From Chloroflexota bacterium (GTDB lineage Bacteria > Chloroflexota > Anaerolineae > Aggregatilineales > Phototrophicaceae), in assembly GCA_009841405.1 (NCBI GenBank), contig VXLV01000050.1, positions 1-64,000 of the forward strand: DNA of 64,000 nt. Direction: 5' to 3'. Positions 20,810 to 29,853 of this stretch are shown piece after piece; position 1 is the first letter of the stretch; the number at the start of each line of letters is the position of its first letter. The notes below the pieces were generated by a model. That model was not told where the DNA came from. It was given only the letters and a program-made list of their open reading frames with translations, and did not search any database. The translations under genes and the position numbers were made by a program.

Positions 20810-21052
20810 ATGGATCCACAAGCAACGATAGTCTTGGGCAAAGCGATAGGCGCCGGTCTGGCCATGATCGGCGCGGCAGGCGGCGGCATCGGGATCGGCC
20901 TGTCCGTGGGCGGCGCCGTGCAGGCGATGGGACGCAATCCTGATCACACGCCAACCATCCAGACGAACATGATCCTCGGCGTCGCCTTCGCTGAAGCGGT
21001 CGCCATCTACGCGCTGGTCGTATCGCTGATTATCCTGTTCGTACTGAACTAG
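20810..21052 (+). CDS. atpE: ATP synthase Fo subunit c
   Basis: An 80-residue, two-helix c-ring subunit. The first helix has the Gly-rich packing stretch GAAGGGIGIG, the loop has RNP, and the second helix carries the ion-binding Glu in GVAFAEAVAIYALVV. The residue after that Glu is Ala, and no Gln is present at the helix-1 sodium-ligand position, so a proton-coupled rotor is expected. ATG 20810 is chosen because GGAGG lies just upstream (20797-20801), inside the longer TTG-started frame. Confidence 0.95.
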   Translation: MDPQATIVLGKAIGAGLAMIGAAGGGIGIGLSVGGAVQAMGRNPDHTPTIQTNMILGVAFAEAVAIYALVVSLIILFVLN

Positions 21053-21078
21053 GCGTCATACGCAACAGGAGGACAATC

Positions 21079-21780
21079 ATGGAAGCTTTGGGAATCAACC
21101 CGGGTTTGATGCTCATTTGGCTGATCGCCTTCATCATGCTCTACGTGCTGCTGACGCGCTTCATCTACGATCCGCTGACAAACGTGCTGAACCAGCGCCG
21201 TCATCGTATCGCCAAGGGACTGGAAGACGCGGCGGCGGCTGCGCGAGCGCGCGAAAACGCCGAAGCTGAAGCGGAGAAGATCCTGGCGCAGGCGCGCGCC
21301 GAGGCGCAAAAAGTCATCGACGAGGCGCGCGGGCGCAGTGAAGAAGTCGCCAGTTCGATTGAGCAGGACGCGCGCCAGGAAGCCGCCAAGATCCAATACG
21401 ACGCGCAAAACGAAGCCGTGGCCATCCGCAATCAGGAATTGGGCAACTTGCGCGAACAGGTGCTGAATATCTCGGTGGCTGTCGCCAGCCGCATCTTGAA
21501 CGAGAGCATCAGCAAAACCAAGCAGAAGTCGCTGGTGGATAGCTTCATCGCCGACCTGCCGGAAGGTGCGACCGGCCTCAGCGGCAGCGTGGAAGTCGTC
21601 AGCGCCATGCCCTTGACTGACGCCGAACAGGCGAAAGTCCAGTTGAGCGTTGGCGCTGATGAAGTCGAGTTCACTGTCGACCCCTCGATCCTGGGCGGCT
21701 TGATCGTGCGGTGGTCCGGCGGCATGGTCGACGGCAGCGTTCGCTCGCAACTGAACGAGTTGGCGCGCAGCTTGAACTAG
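21079..21780 (+). CDS. atpF: ATP synthase subunit b fused to the C-terminal part of subunit delta
   Basis: A 233-residue fusion. Residues 1-160 are a normal subunit b: one membrane helix (about 8-27), then a long Ala/Glu/Arg coiled coil. Residues 168-233 match the C-terminal domain of delta/OSCP: VEVVSAMPLTDAEQ, then DPSILGGLIVRWSGGMVDGSV and a final helix. The delta N-terminal six-helix bundle, which binds the alpha subunit, is missing. b-delta fusions with a complete delta are known in mycobacteria. AGGAGG precedes the ATG. No alpha, gamma, beta or epsilon gene follows: the next gene is murE-like, after a terminator. Confidence 0.88.
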   Translation: MEALGINPGLMLIWLIAFIMLYVLLTRFIYDPLTNVLNQRRHRIAKGLEDAAAAARARENAEAEAEKILAQARAEAQKVIDEARGRSEEVASSIEQDARQEAAKIQYDAQNEAVAIRNQELGNLREQVLNISVAVASRILNESISKTKQKSLVDSFIADLPEGATGLSGSVEVVSAMPLTDAEQAKVQLSVGADEVEFTVDPSILGGLIVRWSGGMVDGSVRSQLNELARSLN

Positions 21781-21810
21781 CTGCCAGCCGGAACACAAGT
21801 CAAATCAAAG

Positions 21811-21836
21811 CGCGCTGGATTTATCCGGCGCGTTTG
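21811..21836 (+). terminator. Rho-independent terminator after the ATP synthase genes
   Basis: CGCGCTGG and CCGGCGCG form an eight-pair stem (one G-U) with loop ATTTAT, followed by TTT and a T-rich stretch. It lies 30 bases after the b/delta stop and supports the operon really ending here without F1 genes. Confidence 0.6.
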
Positions 21837-21911
21837 CATTTGTCAGGGTCGCGCTTAAGTGCTTGAATGAATAGAGTGACATCATAAACTTTGTGAGGCT
21901 GACCGGTCGGC

Positions 21912-23465
21912 ATGACGACGATGCTGGACACGCTGCTGGATGCGATTCCCGCCGAGCAGATCCAAACGACGCGCGGCGATCTCTCGACTGAGATCAATGC
22001 GCCCGTCGTCGAAGCCAGCCATGACGTTCAGCCGGGTGGGCTTTTTGTCGCGCGCGCCGGCGGTTCCTCCGACGGGCACGCCTTCATCGCCGACGCCATC
22101 GAAGCCGGCGCCGCCGCCATTATCGGCGAAGCTGATCTGACCGACCTGCCGGTTCCTTACATTCGCGTGAAAGACGCGCAGCAAACGCTCGGCCATTTAG
22201 CGGCGGCATACTACGGATTCCCGTCTCGACAGCTTGTCATCGTTGGCGTGACAGGCACCGACGGCAAGACCACAACCTGTCACCTGCTGCACAGCATCCT
22301 GCAGCGCCAGCTGGGCTTTCGCGTCGGATACATCAGCACGCTATCGGCCGACTTCGGGGGCGATGCAGCGCCGACCGGGCTGCATGTCACCACGCCTGGC
22401 GCGCCCCAGGTGCAAGAGTATCTCGCGCGTATGGTCGAAGCGGGTCTGACCCACTGCATACTGGAAATGACCAGCCATGGCCTGGCGCAGGGCCGCCTCA
22501 ACGGCGTCGACATTGATGTCGCTGTGCTGACCAACGTGACGCACGAACATCTCGACTTCCATGGCAGTTGGGAACGTTACCGCGACGCCAAAGCGCGCAT
22601 GTTTCACATGCTGGCGGGCAGTCATCGCAAGCCGAATGCGCGCAAGACCGCGGTGATCAACGCGGACGACCCGTCGGCCGACTACTTCGCCGCCATTACC
22701 GCCGACCAAGTCTTCACCTACGGCATCGCGAATCAGTCTGATTTTCGCGCCAAGGCGATTCGTCACCGACCGGCGGCGACTGTGTTTGAAGTCTCGGGTC
22801 AACGGATAGAAATGAAGCTGCCGGGCGACTTCAACATCGCCAATGCGCTGGCTGCGCTCTGCGCCGCGCGAACGCTAGGCGTAGGGTGGGACACAATCAG
22901 GGCGGGCATCGCGGCCGTCCCGATTATTCCCGGGCGCATGGAACTCATCGACGAAGGTCAAGACTTCCTCGCCATGGTCGATTTCGCGCATACGCCAAAC
23001 GCCCTGCGGCGGGCGTTGGAAGCGGGCCGGCAGATGCTGCCGCCCGACAAGCGCTTGATCGCGGTCTTCGGCAGCGCCGGTTTGCGCGATGTCGCCAAGC
23101 GCCGGCTGATGGCCGAGACGGCGGCCGACCTGGCCGATCTTACTGTCTTGACTGCGGAAGACCCGCGCACGGAATCGCTGGATGAGATCCTTGAGATGAT
23201 GGCAGCCGGATGCATCGCTCGCGGCAGCGTCGAGGGCGAGGCATTTGTACGCGTACCGGATCGGGGCCAAGCGATTTTTTACGCTTGTCAACAAGCGCAG
23301 GCCGGCGACCTGGTGATGGCTTGCGGCAAGGGTCACGAACAGAGTATGTGCTTCGGCGAAACGGAGTATCCCTGGGACGATCGCGCGGCGATGCGCGCCG
23401 CATTGCGTGGCGCGCCGTTGGCGACGCTGCCCACCGCCGGGAAGGGCGCGCATGCGCCCGGTTGA
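21912..23465 (+). CDS. murE: MurE-type UDP-N-acetylmuramoyl-peptide ligase
   Basis: A 517-residue Mur ligase that adds the third stem-peptide residue to UDP-MurNAc-Ala-Glu. The ATP loop VTGTDGKTTT is near residue 113, followed by TTPGAPQVQEYLARMVEAG, EMTSHGLAQGR, NVTHEHLDFHG and the ADDPSADYF and KGHEQ segments expected for MurE. At the amino-acid-selecting motif, usually DNPR in diaminopimelate enzymes, this protein has E416-D-P-R419: the Arg is kept but the first Asp-Asn is Glu-Asp. Substrate is therefore uncertain (diaminopimelate, ornithine or lysine). It may be a MurE paralogue dedicated to another amide ligation, since it sits with polysaccharide genes rather than in a dcw cluster. It overlaps the next gene by 14 bases. 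Confidence 0.85.
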   Translation: MTTMLDTLLDAIPAEQIQTTRGDLSTEINAPVVEASHDVQPGGLFVARAGGSSDGHAFIADAIEAGAAAIIGEADLTDLPVPYIRVKDAQQTLGHLAAAYYGFPSRQLVIVGVTGTDGKTTTCHLLHSILQRQLGFRVGYISTLSADFGGDAAPTGLHVTTPGAPQVQEYLARMVEAGLTHCILEMTSHGLAQGRLNGVDIDVAVLTNVTHEHLDFHGSWERYRDAKARMFHMLAGSHRKPNARKTAVINADDPSADYFAAITADQVFTYGIANQSDFRAKAIRHRPAATVFEVSGQRIEMKLPGDFNIANALAALCAARTLGVGWDTIRAGIAAVPIIPGRMELIDEGQDFLAMVDFAHTPNALRRALEAGRQMLPPDKRLIAVFGSAGLRDVAKRRLMAETAADLADLTVLTAEDPRTESLDEILEMMAAGCIARGSVEGEAFVRVPDRGQAIFYACQQAQAGDLVMACGKGHEQSMCFGETEYPWDDRAAMRAALRGAPLATLPTAGKGAHAPG

Positions 23466-25140
23466 TTGGCTGGCGGTCACCGTTCTGCTGCTCTTCGCCG
23501 CCGGCCTGCGCATCATCGGCATCAGCCACGGCCAACTGGACGCCCGACATTTCCCGTCGTATGCGCCCTTTGGCATGACGCATGAGCAAATCCCGATTCA
23601 TCCAGATGAGTTCTTCAGCGTAGGCGTGCCCGTGAATATGGCGCTGCGGAATCGCTTGAATCCCGAGGTATTCTATTATCCCTCGTTCACAATTAACGCG
23701 AACTTCGTAATGTTTCAGCTTACCGGCGCGCTTGAGGGGCAATCCCTGGCGGAACGCGAAGGCAGGTCTCTGCGAGCCTTTGCCGATTTCTCGCTTTATG
23801 TCTTCGCGCGAATGTACTCTGTGTTTGGCGGCATGCTGCAAGTCGCCTGCGCTTATGCCATAACAAGAATGGTGGCGAGTCGATATGCCGCGCTTTGCGC
23901 GGGACTGTTGGTTTGCTGTTCGTACACGCTGGTCCAGTACGCGCATTATATCAAACCGGGCTCGCTAGCGGCCGGCTGGATGATGCTGGCCGCCTGGGCT
24001 TGCTTCGCCGCCCTGCAGGCGCGTCGAGAAGGAAGCCGCAAATACGCCTTCCTGCTTGCGGGTGTAGCGACTGGTTTGGCGGCGACCACACGTTACAATG
24101 CCTTCGCGGTGTCGCCGCTTCTTATATGCGCGGGCTTGCTCCTGATGGTTCGCCACCGCTCAGCTCGAATTGCGCGCCAGGTATGTTTCAGTTGGCTGCT
24201 GGTTCCTGTCGTCTTCGCGATCGGCAGTCCCTATGTGCTGCGCGACTTCGAGCATTTCTTGTCAGAGTTCGCCTGGGTCGTGCGCTCGTATACGAATACA
24301 ACTGCCGAAATTGTCGACTATTTTGAAGTCGACCACACAAGCGGCCTTGCGCATCTGATGCTATTCGCGGGGCAAATGTCGGTGGGCATAGCGGCGCTGG
24401 GCATGGCCCTGCTTTCAACGTTGGCCGCATGGAAAGAGCGGCCACAAAGAGAACGACTCTATAGCAATTCGCTAAGCCTGGCCGTAATACTGATCTGCGC
24501 CGTGATCCTGCCTTACATTTTGGTCGCTCTGCGAACGATTCGACTGCGCAGCGATGCGCTGCTCGTGCTCATTTTGCCGTTTTTCGCTGTGCTTGCCGCC
24601 ATCGGCGCTGATTGGCTCTTGCGCCATATTCGTCTGCCGTCGCGATTGACCATGCCCATATTGGCGCTGGTCCTGGTCACGCAGCCGCTAGTCTTTTCGG
24701 TCCAAGTGGTGAGAATGTTTGCCCAGCCCGATACACGGAATATCATGCTGCATTGGATTCACGAGAACATTCCGCGCGGCTCGCGATTCTTTCTCAACGG
24801 ACCCTATAATGTGCCTCTTGACGAAGCTTTATATCCCAGCGACCAGCAATTCCTCACGTATGCTGAGTCCCTACCCGATGCCAATGACTATGACTATATG
24901 CTTTTTTCCGACGTCTTGGCGTTCGACATCCTGCGCTCGCAGACCGTCGTGCCGCGCGAAGTCGTCGATCAGCAGAGAGAATACCTCCTGATTCTTGACC
25001 AAACGTATCGCCGCCTTGCAGAAATCCAGCGTCCCGTCTGGACAGGCGCCGAAGCTATGGTAAATATGGCGGCTCATTGGCATAACCCAACGCTGATTCT
25101 TTACTGTGTTAATCCCTCGTACTGTGAGCGAGAGCAATAA
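23452..25140 (+). CDS. GT-C/GT39-like membrane glycosyltransferase
   Basis: A 562-residue polytopic protein with roughly ten to twelve hydrophobic helices and a soluble C-terminal tail (about 430-562). It has the early extracytoplasmic acidic motif IPIHPDEFFS of polyprenyl-phosphate-sugar-dependent GT-C enzymes such as PMT/ArnT relatives. I chose ATG 23452 (MRPVDWLAVTVLLL), which overlaps murE by 14 bases and places the first helix at the N-terminus; an upstream in-frame start at 23407 would add 15 Arg/Pro-rich residues. It is likely to glycosylate a lipid-linked or surface acceptor. The sugar is unknown. Confidence 0.75.
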   Translation: MRPVDWLAVTVLLLFAAGLRIIGISHGQLDARHFPSYAPFGMTHEQIPIHPDEFFSVGVPVNMALRNRLNPEVFYYPSFTINANFVMFQLTGALEGQSLAEREGRSLRAFADFSLYVFARMYSVFGGMLQVACAYAITRMVASRYAALCAGLLVCCSYTLVQYAHYIKPGSLAAGWMMLAAWACFAALQARREGSRKYAFLLAGVATGLAATTRYNAFAVSPLLICAGLLLMVRHRSARIARQVCFSWLLVPVVFAIGSPYVLRDFEHFLSEFAWVVRSYTNTTAEIVDYFEVDHTSGLAHLMLFAGQMSVGIAALGMALLSTLAAWKERPQRERLYSNSLSLAVILICAVILPYILVALRTIRLRSDALLVLILPFFAVLAAIGADWLLRHIRLPSRLTMPILALVLVTQPLVFSVQVVRMFAQPDTRNIMLHWIHENIPRGSRFFLNGPYNVPLDEALYPSDQQFLTYAESLPDANDYDYMLFSDVLAFDILRSQTVVPREVVDQQREYLLILDQTYRRLAEIQRPVWTGAEAMVNMAAHWHNPTLILYCVNPSYCEREQ

Positions 25141-25218
25141 TCCGGCTGTATAAGCCAGGGAAATGTCCTGATTGCTTCTATGGTAGAATTGATATAGGGC
25201 TGTTGTAACGAGGCTAAA

Positions 25219-26124
25219 GTGCGCGACCTCGGGATTATTATTGTCAATTGGAATACGCGCGAGCATTTGTGCCGCTGCCTGGAGACGGTCGTGGCCAGCA
25301 GTCTCTTCGATCGCTGCCGCGTCGTCGTCGTCGACAACGCCTCAAATGACGGCAGCGTCGATATGGCGCGGCAGCGTTTCCCGCAAGTTGAAGTCATCGC
25401 CAATGACGCAAATATCGGCTATCCGCGCGCGAACAATGTCGGCTTGCGCCATCTGGGATTTCGCGCCTCCGGCGATGTGGCGGCATCGGCGCCGCGCTAT
25501 GCGCTTTTGCTCAATCCGGATACCGAACTGCCGCCCGAAGCCCTGGCGAGAATGGTCGACTTCATGGATTCGCGTCCTGAAATCGGCGTGGCCGGCCCTA
25601 AACTGCTGCTTGGGGACGGCAGCCTGGACAAAGCCTGCCGGCGCGGGTTTCCCACGCCTCTGGTCAGCTTCTATCATTATTCCGGATTGGCGCGGCTGTT
25701 CCCGAACAACAGTCGTTTTGGCCGCTATAATATGACCTTCGCCGACGAGAATGCCGAGCTGGAAGTGGATTCGGTCGTCGGCGCGTACATGCAGGTGCGT
25801 CGGGACGCCATTGAACGCGTTGGCTTGCTGGACGAGGCCTTCTTTATGTACGGCGAAGATATCGACTGGGCTTTCCGCATTAAAATGGCCGGATACAAAG
25901 TTTGGTATCACCCGGCGGTGACCGTGCGCCACTTCAAGCGCGCGGCCAGTCGCAAGAACCCCAAAGCGCAATTCGAATTCTGGCGCGCTATGTTAATCTT
26001 CTATCGCAAACACTTTCGGCGCACGACTGTATTCCCCGTTCACCTGCTGATTATGACTGCGCTCCTGTTCAAAGGAGGGCCCGGCTTATGGCAAGAGATC
26101 CGCAATCCCAAAGTTACACGATAG
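25219..26124 (+). CDS. Family 2 glycosyltransferase (rhamnosyltransferase-like)
   Basis: A 301-residue cytoplasmic GT-A enzyme. The N-terminus LGIIIVNWNTREHL, the LLLNPDTELP nucleotide-sugar/metal segment and the acceptor-side EDIDWAFRIKMAGYKVWYHP block are those of the WbbL/rhamnosyl branch of GT2. GTG start at 25219. It overlaps the following sugar transferase by 37 bases, so the two are one transcription unit for surface polysaccharide or glycolipid synthesis. Donor and acceptor are not determinable. Confidence 0.88.
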   Translation: MRDLGIIIVNWNTREHLCRCLETVVASSLFDRCRVVVVDNASNDGSVDMARQRFPQVEVIANDANIGYPRANNVGLRHLGFRASGDVAASAPRYALLLNPDTELPPEALARMVDFMDSRPEIGVAGPKLLLGDGSLDKACRRGFPTPLVSFYHYSGLARLFPNNSRFGRYNMTFADENAELEVDSVVGAYMQVRRDAIERVGLLDEAFFMYGEDIDWAFRIKMAGYKVWYHPAVTVRHFKRAASRKNPKAQFEFWRAMLIFYRKHFRRTTVFPVHLLIMTALLFKGGPGLWQEIRNPKVTR

Positions 26125-27560
26125 CGCCGCGGTCAATTCGACTGAGCAACGACCACCTTAAGGCGCTGTCCACGCTAACGCTGCTGCTCGTCGACCTGGT
26201 GATGCTGGTGGTCGCCTTTCTCGTGAGCTATGAGGCGCGTGAGATTCTGCCTTTCTTCCCGCGTCCGGAAGAACAGCCCGCCTTGACCAACTACCTGCCG
26301 ACCATAATCCTGCACAGCGCCACAATTATTGTGATGTTCTATTTTTCCCAACTCTATCACTTGAAACGCGCCTCGAGCCGCATCGATCAGTTGCGCAGTC
26401 TGGTAGGGGTGGTCACGCTGGGAACGCTTCTGGCTAGCGGCACGCAAGAATTCCTCTTGCAGAACACTGCGCTGGAAACGGTTTATCCGCGCAGCTTGCT
26501 CTTCTACGTCTGGTTCTTCAGCCTGATGCTGGTTGTGATCGGGCGCGAGTGGCACCGCCGGTTTTGGACTTACATGCGCCGGCGCGGCGTCGTCAGGGAC
26601 AGCCTGCTGATCGTCGGCGATGGCGAGGTCGCGCATAAGATCACCGACCTGGTCCGCAATAGTCCCGAGCTCGGCTATGACATCGTGGGCATCGTCACGG
26701 CGGAAGAAAAACAGGGCGACATGCTCGGGTTTCCATACATTGGCGTCTATAGCGAAATCCCGCGGCTGATAGACGACCAGCAAGTGGAGCAAGTGATTTT
26801 CGCGCTCTCCGATTATCGCCGCGGCGAATTGGTGGAGCTAATCAGCCTCTGCCAACGCGGCAAAGTCGATATCAAAGTATATCCCGACATGTTTTCGTAT
26901 ATGGCCGGCGACCTGAATGTGGACGATCTGGGCGGCACGCCGCTGCTGACCGTACGCGATATCGCCCTGCGCGGCTGGAAGCTCAGCCTCAAGCGCGCGC
27001 TTGATCTCCTCGGCGCCACCGTTGGGCTGGTGCTGCTCTCGCCCTTCATGCTGATTACGGCCTGCCTGATTCGCCTTGAATCGCGCGGCTCGGTATTCTA
27101 TTGGCAGACCAGGATGGGCCTGGACGGTCGTCCCTTTCCCATGATCAAATTCAGGTCCATGCGCGAAGACGCCGAATCCAGCGGTCAAACCTGGACGGTC
27201 GAAAATGACGCCCGGGTGACGCGCCTGGGCCATTACATGCGCCGCAGCAATTGGGACGAGATTCCGCAGCTGATAAACGTGCTGCTCGGCCAGATGAGCT
27301 TGGTGGGCCCGCGGCCGGAGCGCCCGATGTACGTACAGCAGTTCCGCCGCCGGATACCCGACTATATGATACGGCACCGCGAAAAGTCGGGCATGACCGG
27401 CTGGGCGCAGATCAACGGCTTGCGCGGCGACACGTCTATTGCGGAGCGCACCGAAGCCGACCGCTTTTACGTGGAAAACTGGTCGCTCTGGCTCGATATC
27501 GTCATCATCATCAGGACGATCTGGCAGTCGATCACGCGCTCGAATCCAAACGCATACTGA
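26088..27560 (+). CDS. Polyprenyl-phosphate sugar-1-phosphate transferase (exopolysaccharide initiation)
   Basis: A 490-residue protein of the WcaJ/WbaP type. It has four or five N-terminal membrane helices, a central Rossmann-like domain (LLIVGDGEVAHKITDLV near residue 173), a helix before the catalytic domain (KRALDLLGATVGLVLLSPFM) and the C-terminal transferase domain ending in LVGPRPERP and GMTGWAQINGLRGDT. It attaches the first sugar phosphate to undecaprenyl phosphate. ATG 26088 is chosen because AAAGGAGG lies at 26071-26078; a longer frame extends upstream but has no such site. Confidence 0.9.
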   Translation: MARDPQSQSYTIAPRSIRLSNDHLKALSTLTLLLVDLVMLVVAFLVSYEAREILPFFPRPEEQPALTNYLPTIILHSATIIVMFYFSQLYHLKRASSRIDQLRSLVGVVTLGTLLASGTQEFLLQNTALETVYPRSLLFYVWFFSLMLVVIGREWHRRFWTYMRRRGVVRDSLLIVGDGEVAHKITDLVRNSPELGYDIVGIVTAEEKQGDMLGFPYIGVYSEIPRLIDDQQVEQVIFALSDYRRGELVELISLCQRGKVDIKVYPDMFSYMAGDLNVDDLGGTPLLTVRDIALRGWKLSLKRALDLLGATVGLVLLSPFMLITACLIRLESRGSVFYWQTRMGLDGRPFPMIKFRSMREDAESSGQTWTVENDARVTRLGHYMRRSNWDEIPQLINVLLGQMSLVGPRPERPMYVQQFRRRIPDYMIRHREKSGMTGWAQINGLRGDTSIAERTEADRFYVENWSLWLDIVIIIRTIWQSITRSNPNAY

Positions 27561-27574
27561 CTGGACAGACGAGC

Positions 27575-27880
27575 ATGGACCTCGACGCGTTGACGCAAGC
27601 GATGTTCGACTTTGTGGAAGGCCAGGGCTGGCTCGAGGAAGATTCGCCCAAGCAGCAGACACAGCGAAACCTGGCGATCTCGCTCGTCCTGGAAGCTGCC
27701 GAAGTACTGGAGCATTTCCAGTGGCGCGATGAAGCGCGCGACCCGGCCGAGCTGGCGGATGAATTGGCGGACGTGATGCTCTATCTGCTGCAACTGGCCA
27801 GCTTCAGCGGAATTGACCTCGGCCAGGCAGTGATGGCGAAACTGGAGAAGAACCGCGCTCGCGAATGGCGCGAAAGCTAG
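27575..27880 (+). CDS. MazG-like nucleotide pyrophosphohydrolase
   Basis: A 101-residue all-helical protein with the MazG metal-binding signature: LVLEAAEVLEHFQW followed by DELADVMLYLLQLA. Small MazG-like enzymes hydrolyse (d)NTPs or related nucleotides to monophosphates and often act in house-cleaning. ATG 27575 lies 14 bases after the sugar transferase stop. The conserved EAAEVLEHF and DELADV residues are intact. Confidence 0.85.
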   Translation: MDLDALTQAMFDFVEGQGWLEEDSPKQQTQRNLAISLVLEAAEVLEHFQWRDEARDPAELADELADVMLYLLQLASFSGIDLGQAVMAKLEKNRAREWRES

Positions 27881-28023
27881 AATCTCACAGTCTTGGCCTT
27901 CCAGTCTTTCATTCTGCCCTGAAAGCACTACAATACCCGGCGTTTGCAACCAGGCGAGTCGGCGCCGGCGCCGCAGATTCGAATCAGCGCGCGGCAGCCA
28001 GATGCCGCCGAGGAAAAGAAGCT

Positions 28024-29466
28024 ATGTCAGAACAGTCCGTCACCGCACAAAGCGAAGACTTCTCCCGCTGGTACAACGAGATCGTCTACCGCGCGGACCT
28101 GGCGGCGCCCAGCCCGGTGCGCGGCTGCGTGATCATCAAGCCTTACGGCTACGAAATCTGGGAAGGCATCAAAGCCGGGCTGGACAGACGTTTCAAAGCG
28201 ACCGGCCATCAGAACGCCTACTTCCCGCTCTTCATCCCGGAAAGCTATATCCGGCGCGAGGCGCAGCACGTCGAAGGCTTCAGCCCCGAGTTGGCAGTCG
28301 TGACCCACGCTGGCGGCAAAGAACTGGAGGAGCCGCTGGTTGTGCGCCCGACATCGGAAACCGTTATCGGCGAAGCCTTCAGCGACTGGATTCAGTCCTA
28401 TCGCGACCTGCCCCTGCTGATCAACCAATGGGCGAACGTGGTGCGTTGGGAATTGCGCACGCGCCCCTTCTTACGCACGGCCGAGTTTCTCTGGCAGGAG
28501 GGCCATACCGCCCACGCCACCCACGACGAAGCCGAGCGCGAGACCTTGCAGATGCTCGATATCTACGCTGATTTCGCCGTCAACGACGCCGCCATACCGG
28601 TCATCAAAGGCGAAAAGAGCAAGATGGAGCGCTTTGCCGGCGCCCTGCGGACTTATACCATTGAAGCTATGATGCGCGACAGGCGGGCACTGCAATCGGG
28701 CACCAGTCACAACCTGGGCCAGAACTTCGCCAAAGCCTTCGATATTCGCTATCTGGCCGAAAGCAACAATCAAGAGTATTGCTGGACGACATCCTGGGGT
28801 TTGAGCACCAGAATGGTCGGCGCAGTTGTTATGACCCATGGCGATGACAAGGGCTTGCGCCTGCCGCCGAAACTCGCGCCCTATCAAGTGGTGATTGTAC
28901 CCATCTTCAAAGACGACACGCAACGCGGCGCGGTCATGGACGCGGTTGAGCGCTTGCGCGGGCAGCTTGACGACGCCGGCGTGCGCGTCCATATCGACAA
29001 TCGCGACGGGCAGTCCCCCGGCTTCAAATTCAATGACTGGGAGATGCGCGGCGTGCCGCTGCGTATGGAGATCGGCCCCAGAGATGTCGAAAAGAACAAC
29101 GCCGTTCTCGCGCGCCGCGATATCCCGGGCCGCAAGGGCAAGCAATTTGTCTCGCAAGACGGCATTGTCGCCGTAACGCGATCGCTGCTGGCCGATATTC
29201 AATGCAGCTTGCTTGAAGACGCTCGTGCCTTCCGCGACGCGCATATCGCGGACGCGGCCAGCTATGACGAGCTGAGAATGGTCATCGCTGAGGGTGACTG
29301 GGCGCGCGTCTTCTGGGATGGCGACGATGAGGACGAGCTTGCCGTCAAGGATGAGACCGGCGCGACAATTCGCTGCTTCCCCTTTGATCAGCCGGGCGAG
29401 CCGGGTCAATGCGTATTCTCCGGGCGAAACACGGAGCGAGTGGCCCTTTTCGCCAAAGCCTATTGA
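28024..29466 (+). CDS. proS: Prolyl-tRNA synthetase, short archaeal/eukaryote-type
   Basis: A 480-residue class II synthetase of the type lacking the editing insertion. Visible are the proline-pocket TSETVIGEAFSDWI region, motif 2 (RWELRTRPFLRTAEFLWQEGHTAHA), motif 3 (GLSTRMVGAVVMTHGDDKGLRLPP), the anticodon-binding domain from about 290 and the C-terminal zinc-type domain ending in the typical ...FAKAY. ATG 28024 follows a GAGGAAAAG ribosome-binding site; a longer frame would add 53 low-complexity residues. A T-rich -10-like TACAAT occurs about 27930, but no good -35 is visible. Confidence 0.96.
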   Translation: MSEQSVTAQSEDFSRWYNEIVYRADLAAPSPVRGCVIIKPYGYEIWEGIKAGLDRRFKATGHQNAYFPLFIPESYIRREAQHVEGFSPELAVVTHAGGKELEEPLVVRPTSETVIGEAFSDWIQSYRDLPLLINQWANVVRWELRTRPFLRTAEFLWQEGHTAHATHDEAERETLQMLDIYADFAVNDAAIPVIKGEKSKMERFAGALRTYTIEAMMRDRRALQSGTSHNLGQNFAKAFDIRYLAESNNQEYCWTTSWGLSTRMVGAVVMTHGDDKGLRLPPKLAPYQVVIVPIFKDDTQRGAVMDAVERLRGQLDDAGVRVHIDNRDGQSPGFKFNDWEMRGVPLRMEIGPRDVEKNNAVLARRDIPGRKGKQFVSQDGIVAVTRSLLADIQCSLLEDARAFRDAHIADAASYDELRMVIAEGDWARVFWDGDDEDELAVKDETGATIRCFPFDQPGEPGQCVFSGRNTERVALFAKAY

Positions 29467-29591
29467 TCTGACCGCGTGTATATCTTGCAGCAGCCTTTGG
29501 CTTTGGCCCGCCACACGCGCGTTCTAATCCCCCGGTTGCAGCGCGCTCGGAATCAGGTCTGGAATCGGCGAAAACTCGTCCATTGTGAAAA

Positions 29592-29620
29592 TTGACACAA
29601 TCATAGTCTTGCTGTACAAT
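29592..29620 (+). promoter_or_regulatory. Sigma-70-type promoter for the tandem-NYN gene
   Basis: Consensus TTGACA (29592-29597), a 17-base spacer and TACAAT (29615-29620). Predicted start near 29628. Confidence 0.75.
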
Positions 29621-29825
29621 GGGCAAGCGTTGGAATTGTTTGACAATTGGTGGCGTGTATCGAAGTGCGGGAAGCGAGATCGGTGCGAGCCCCGCGGCAT
29701 GCGTTGAGGCTGGGCGCTAAAACTCGCTTACTAACTTACTTGCTCTTTCCAGATGTTATGACATAACGCCGTAGCATATTCCGTAAACTTGTTGCCCATG
29801 CGTAAACATGGAACTATGAGTTATT

Positions 29826-29853
29826 CGCCGCCCGATTAGCGCGCTGGGCGGCG
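29826..29853 (+). promoter_or_regulatory. GC-rich hairpin just upstream of the tandem-NYN start codon
   Basis: CGCCGCCC (29826-29833) and GGGCGGCG (29846-29853) are perfect inverted repeats with a 12-base loop. The hairpin ends 22 bases before ATG 29876. No Shine-Dalgarno is visible between them, and there is no T-run after the stem, so it is not a normal terminator. Confidence 0.55.

Noticed and set aside
20810..21052. Sodium-dependent c-ring
   Set aside because: The helix-1 Gln and the Ser/Thr after the binding Glu, needed for sodium coordination, are absent; proton type is better supported.
23407..23451. Earlier start for the GT-C transferase
   Set aside because: The extra residues are Arg/Pro-rich and come before the first membrane helix; the 14-base overlap start is more usual.
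27974..27985. GATTCGAATC resembling a tRNA T-loop before proS
   Set aside because: No acceptor, D or anticodon arms fit around it; chance match.
29660..29700. GGGAA and GGTGCGAGCC resembling a cobalamin riboswitch core in the tandem-NYN leader
   Set aside because: Only part of the motif is present; the B12 box, the GC-rich P-stem pattern and the expected downstream elements are missing, and the gene has no link to cobalamin.
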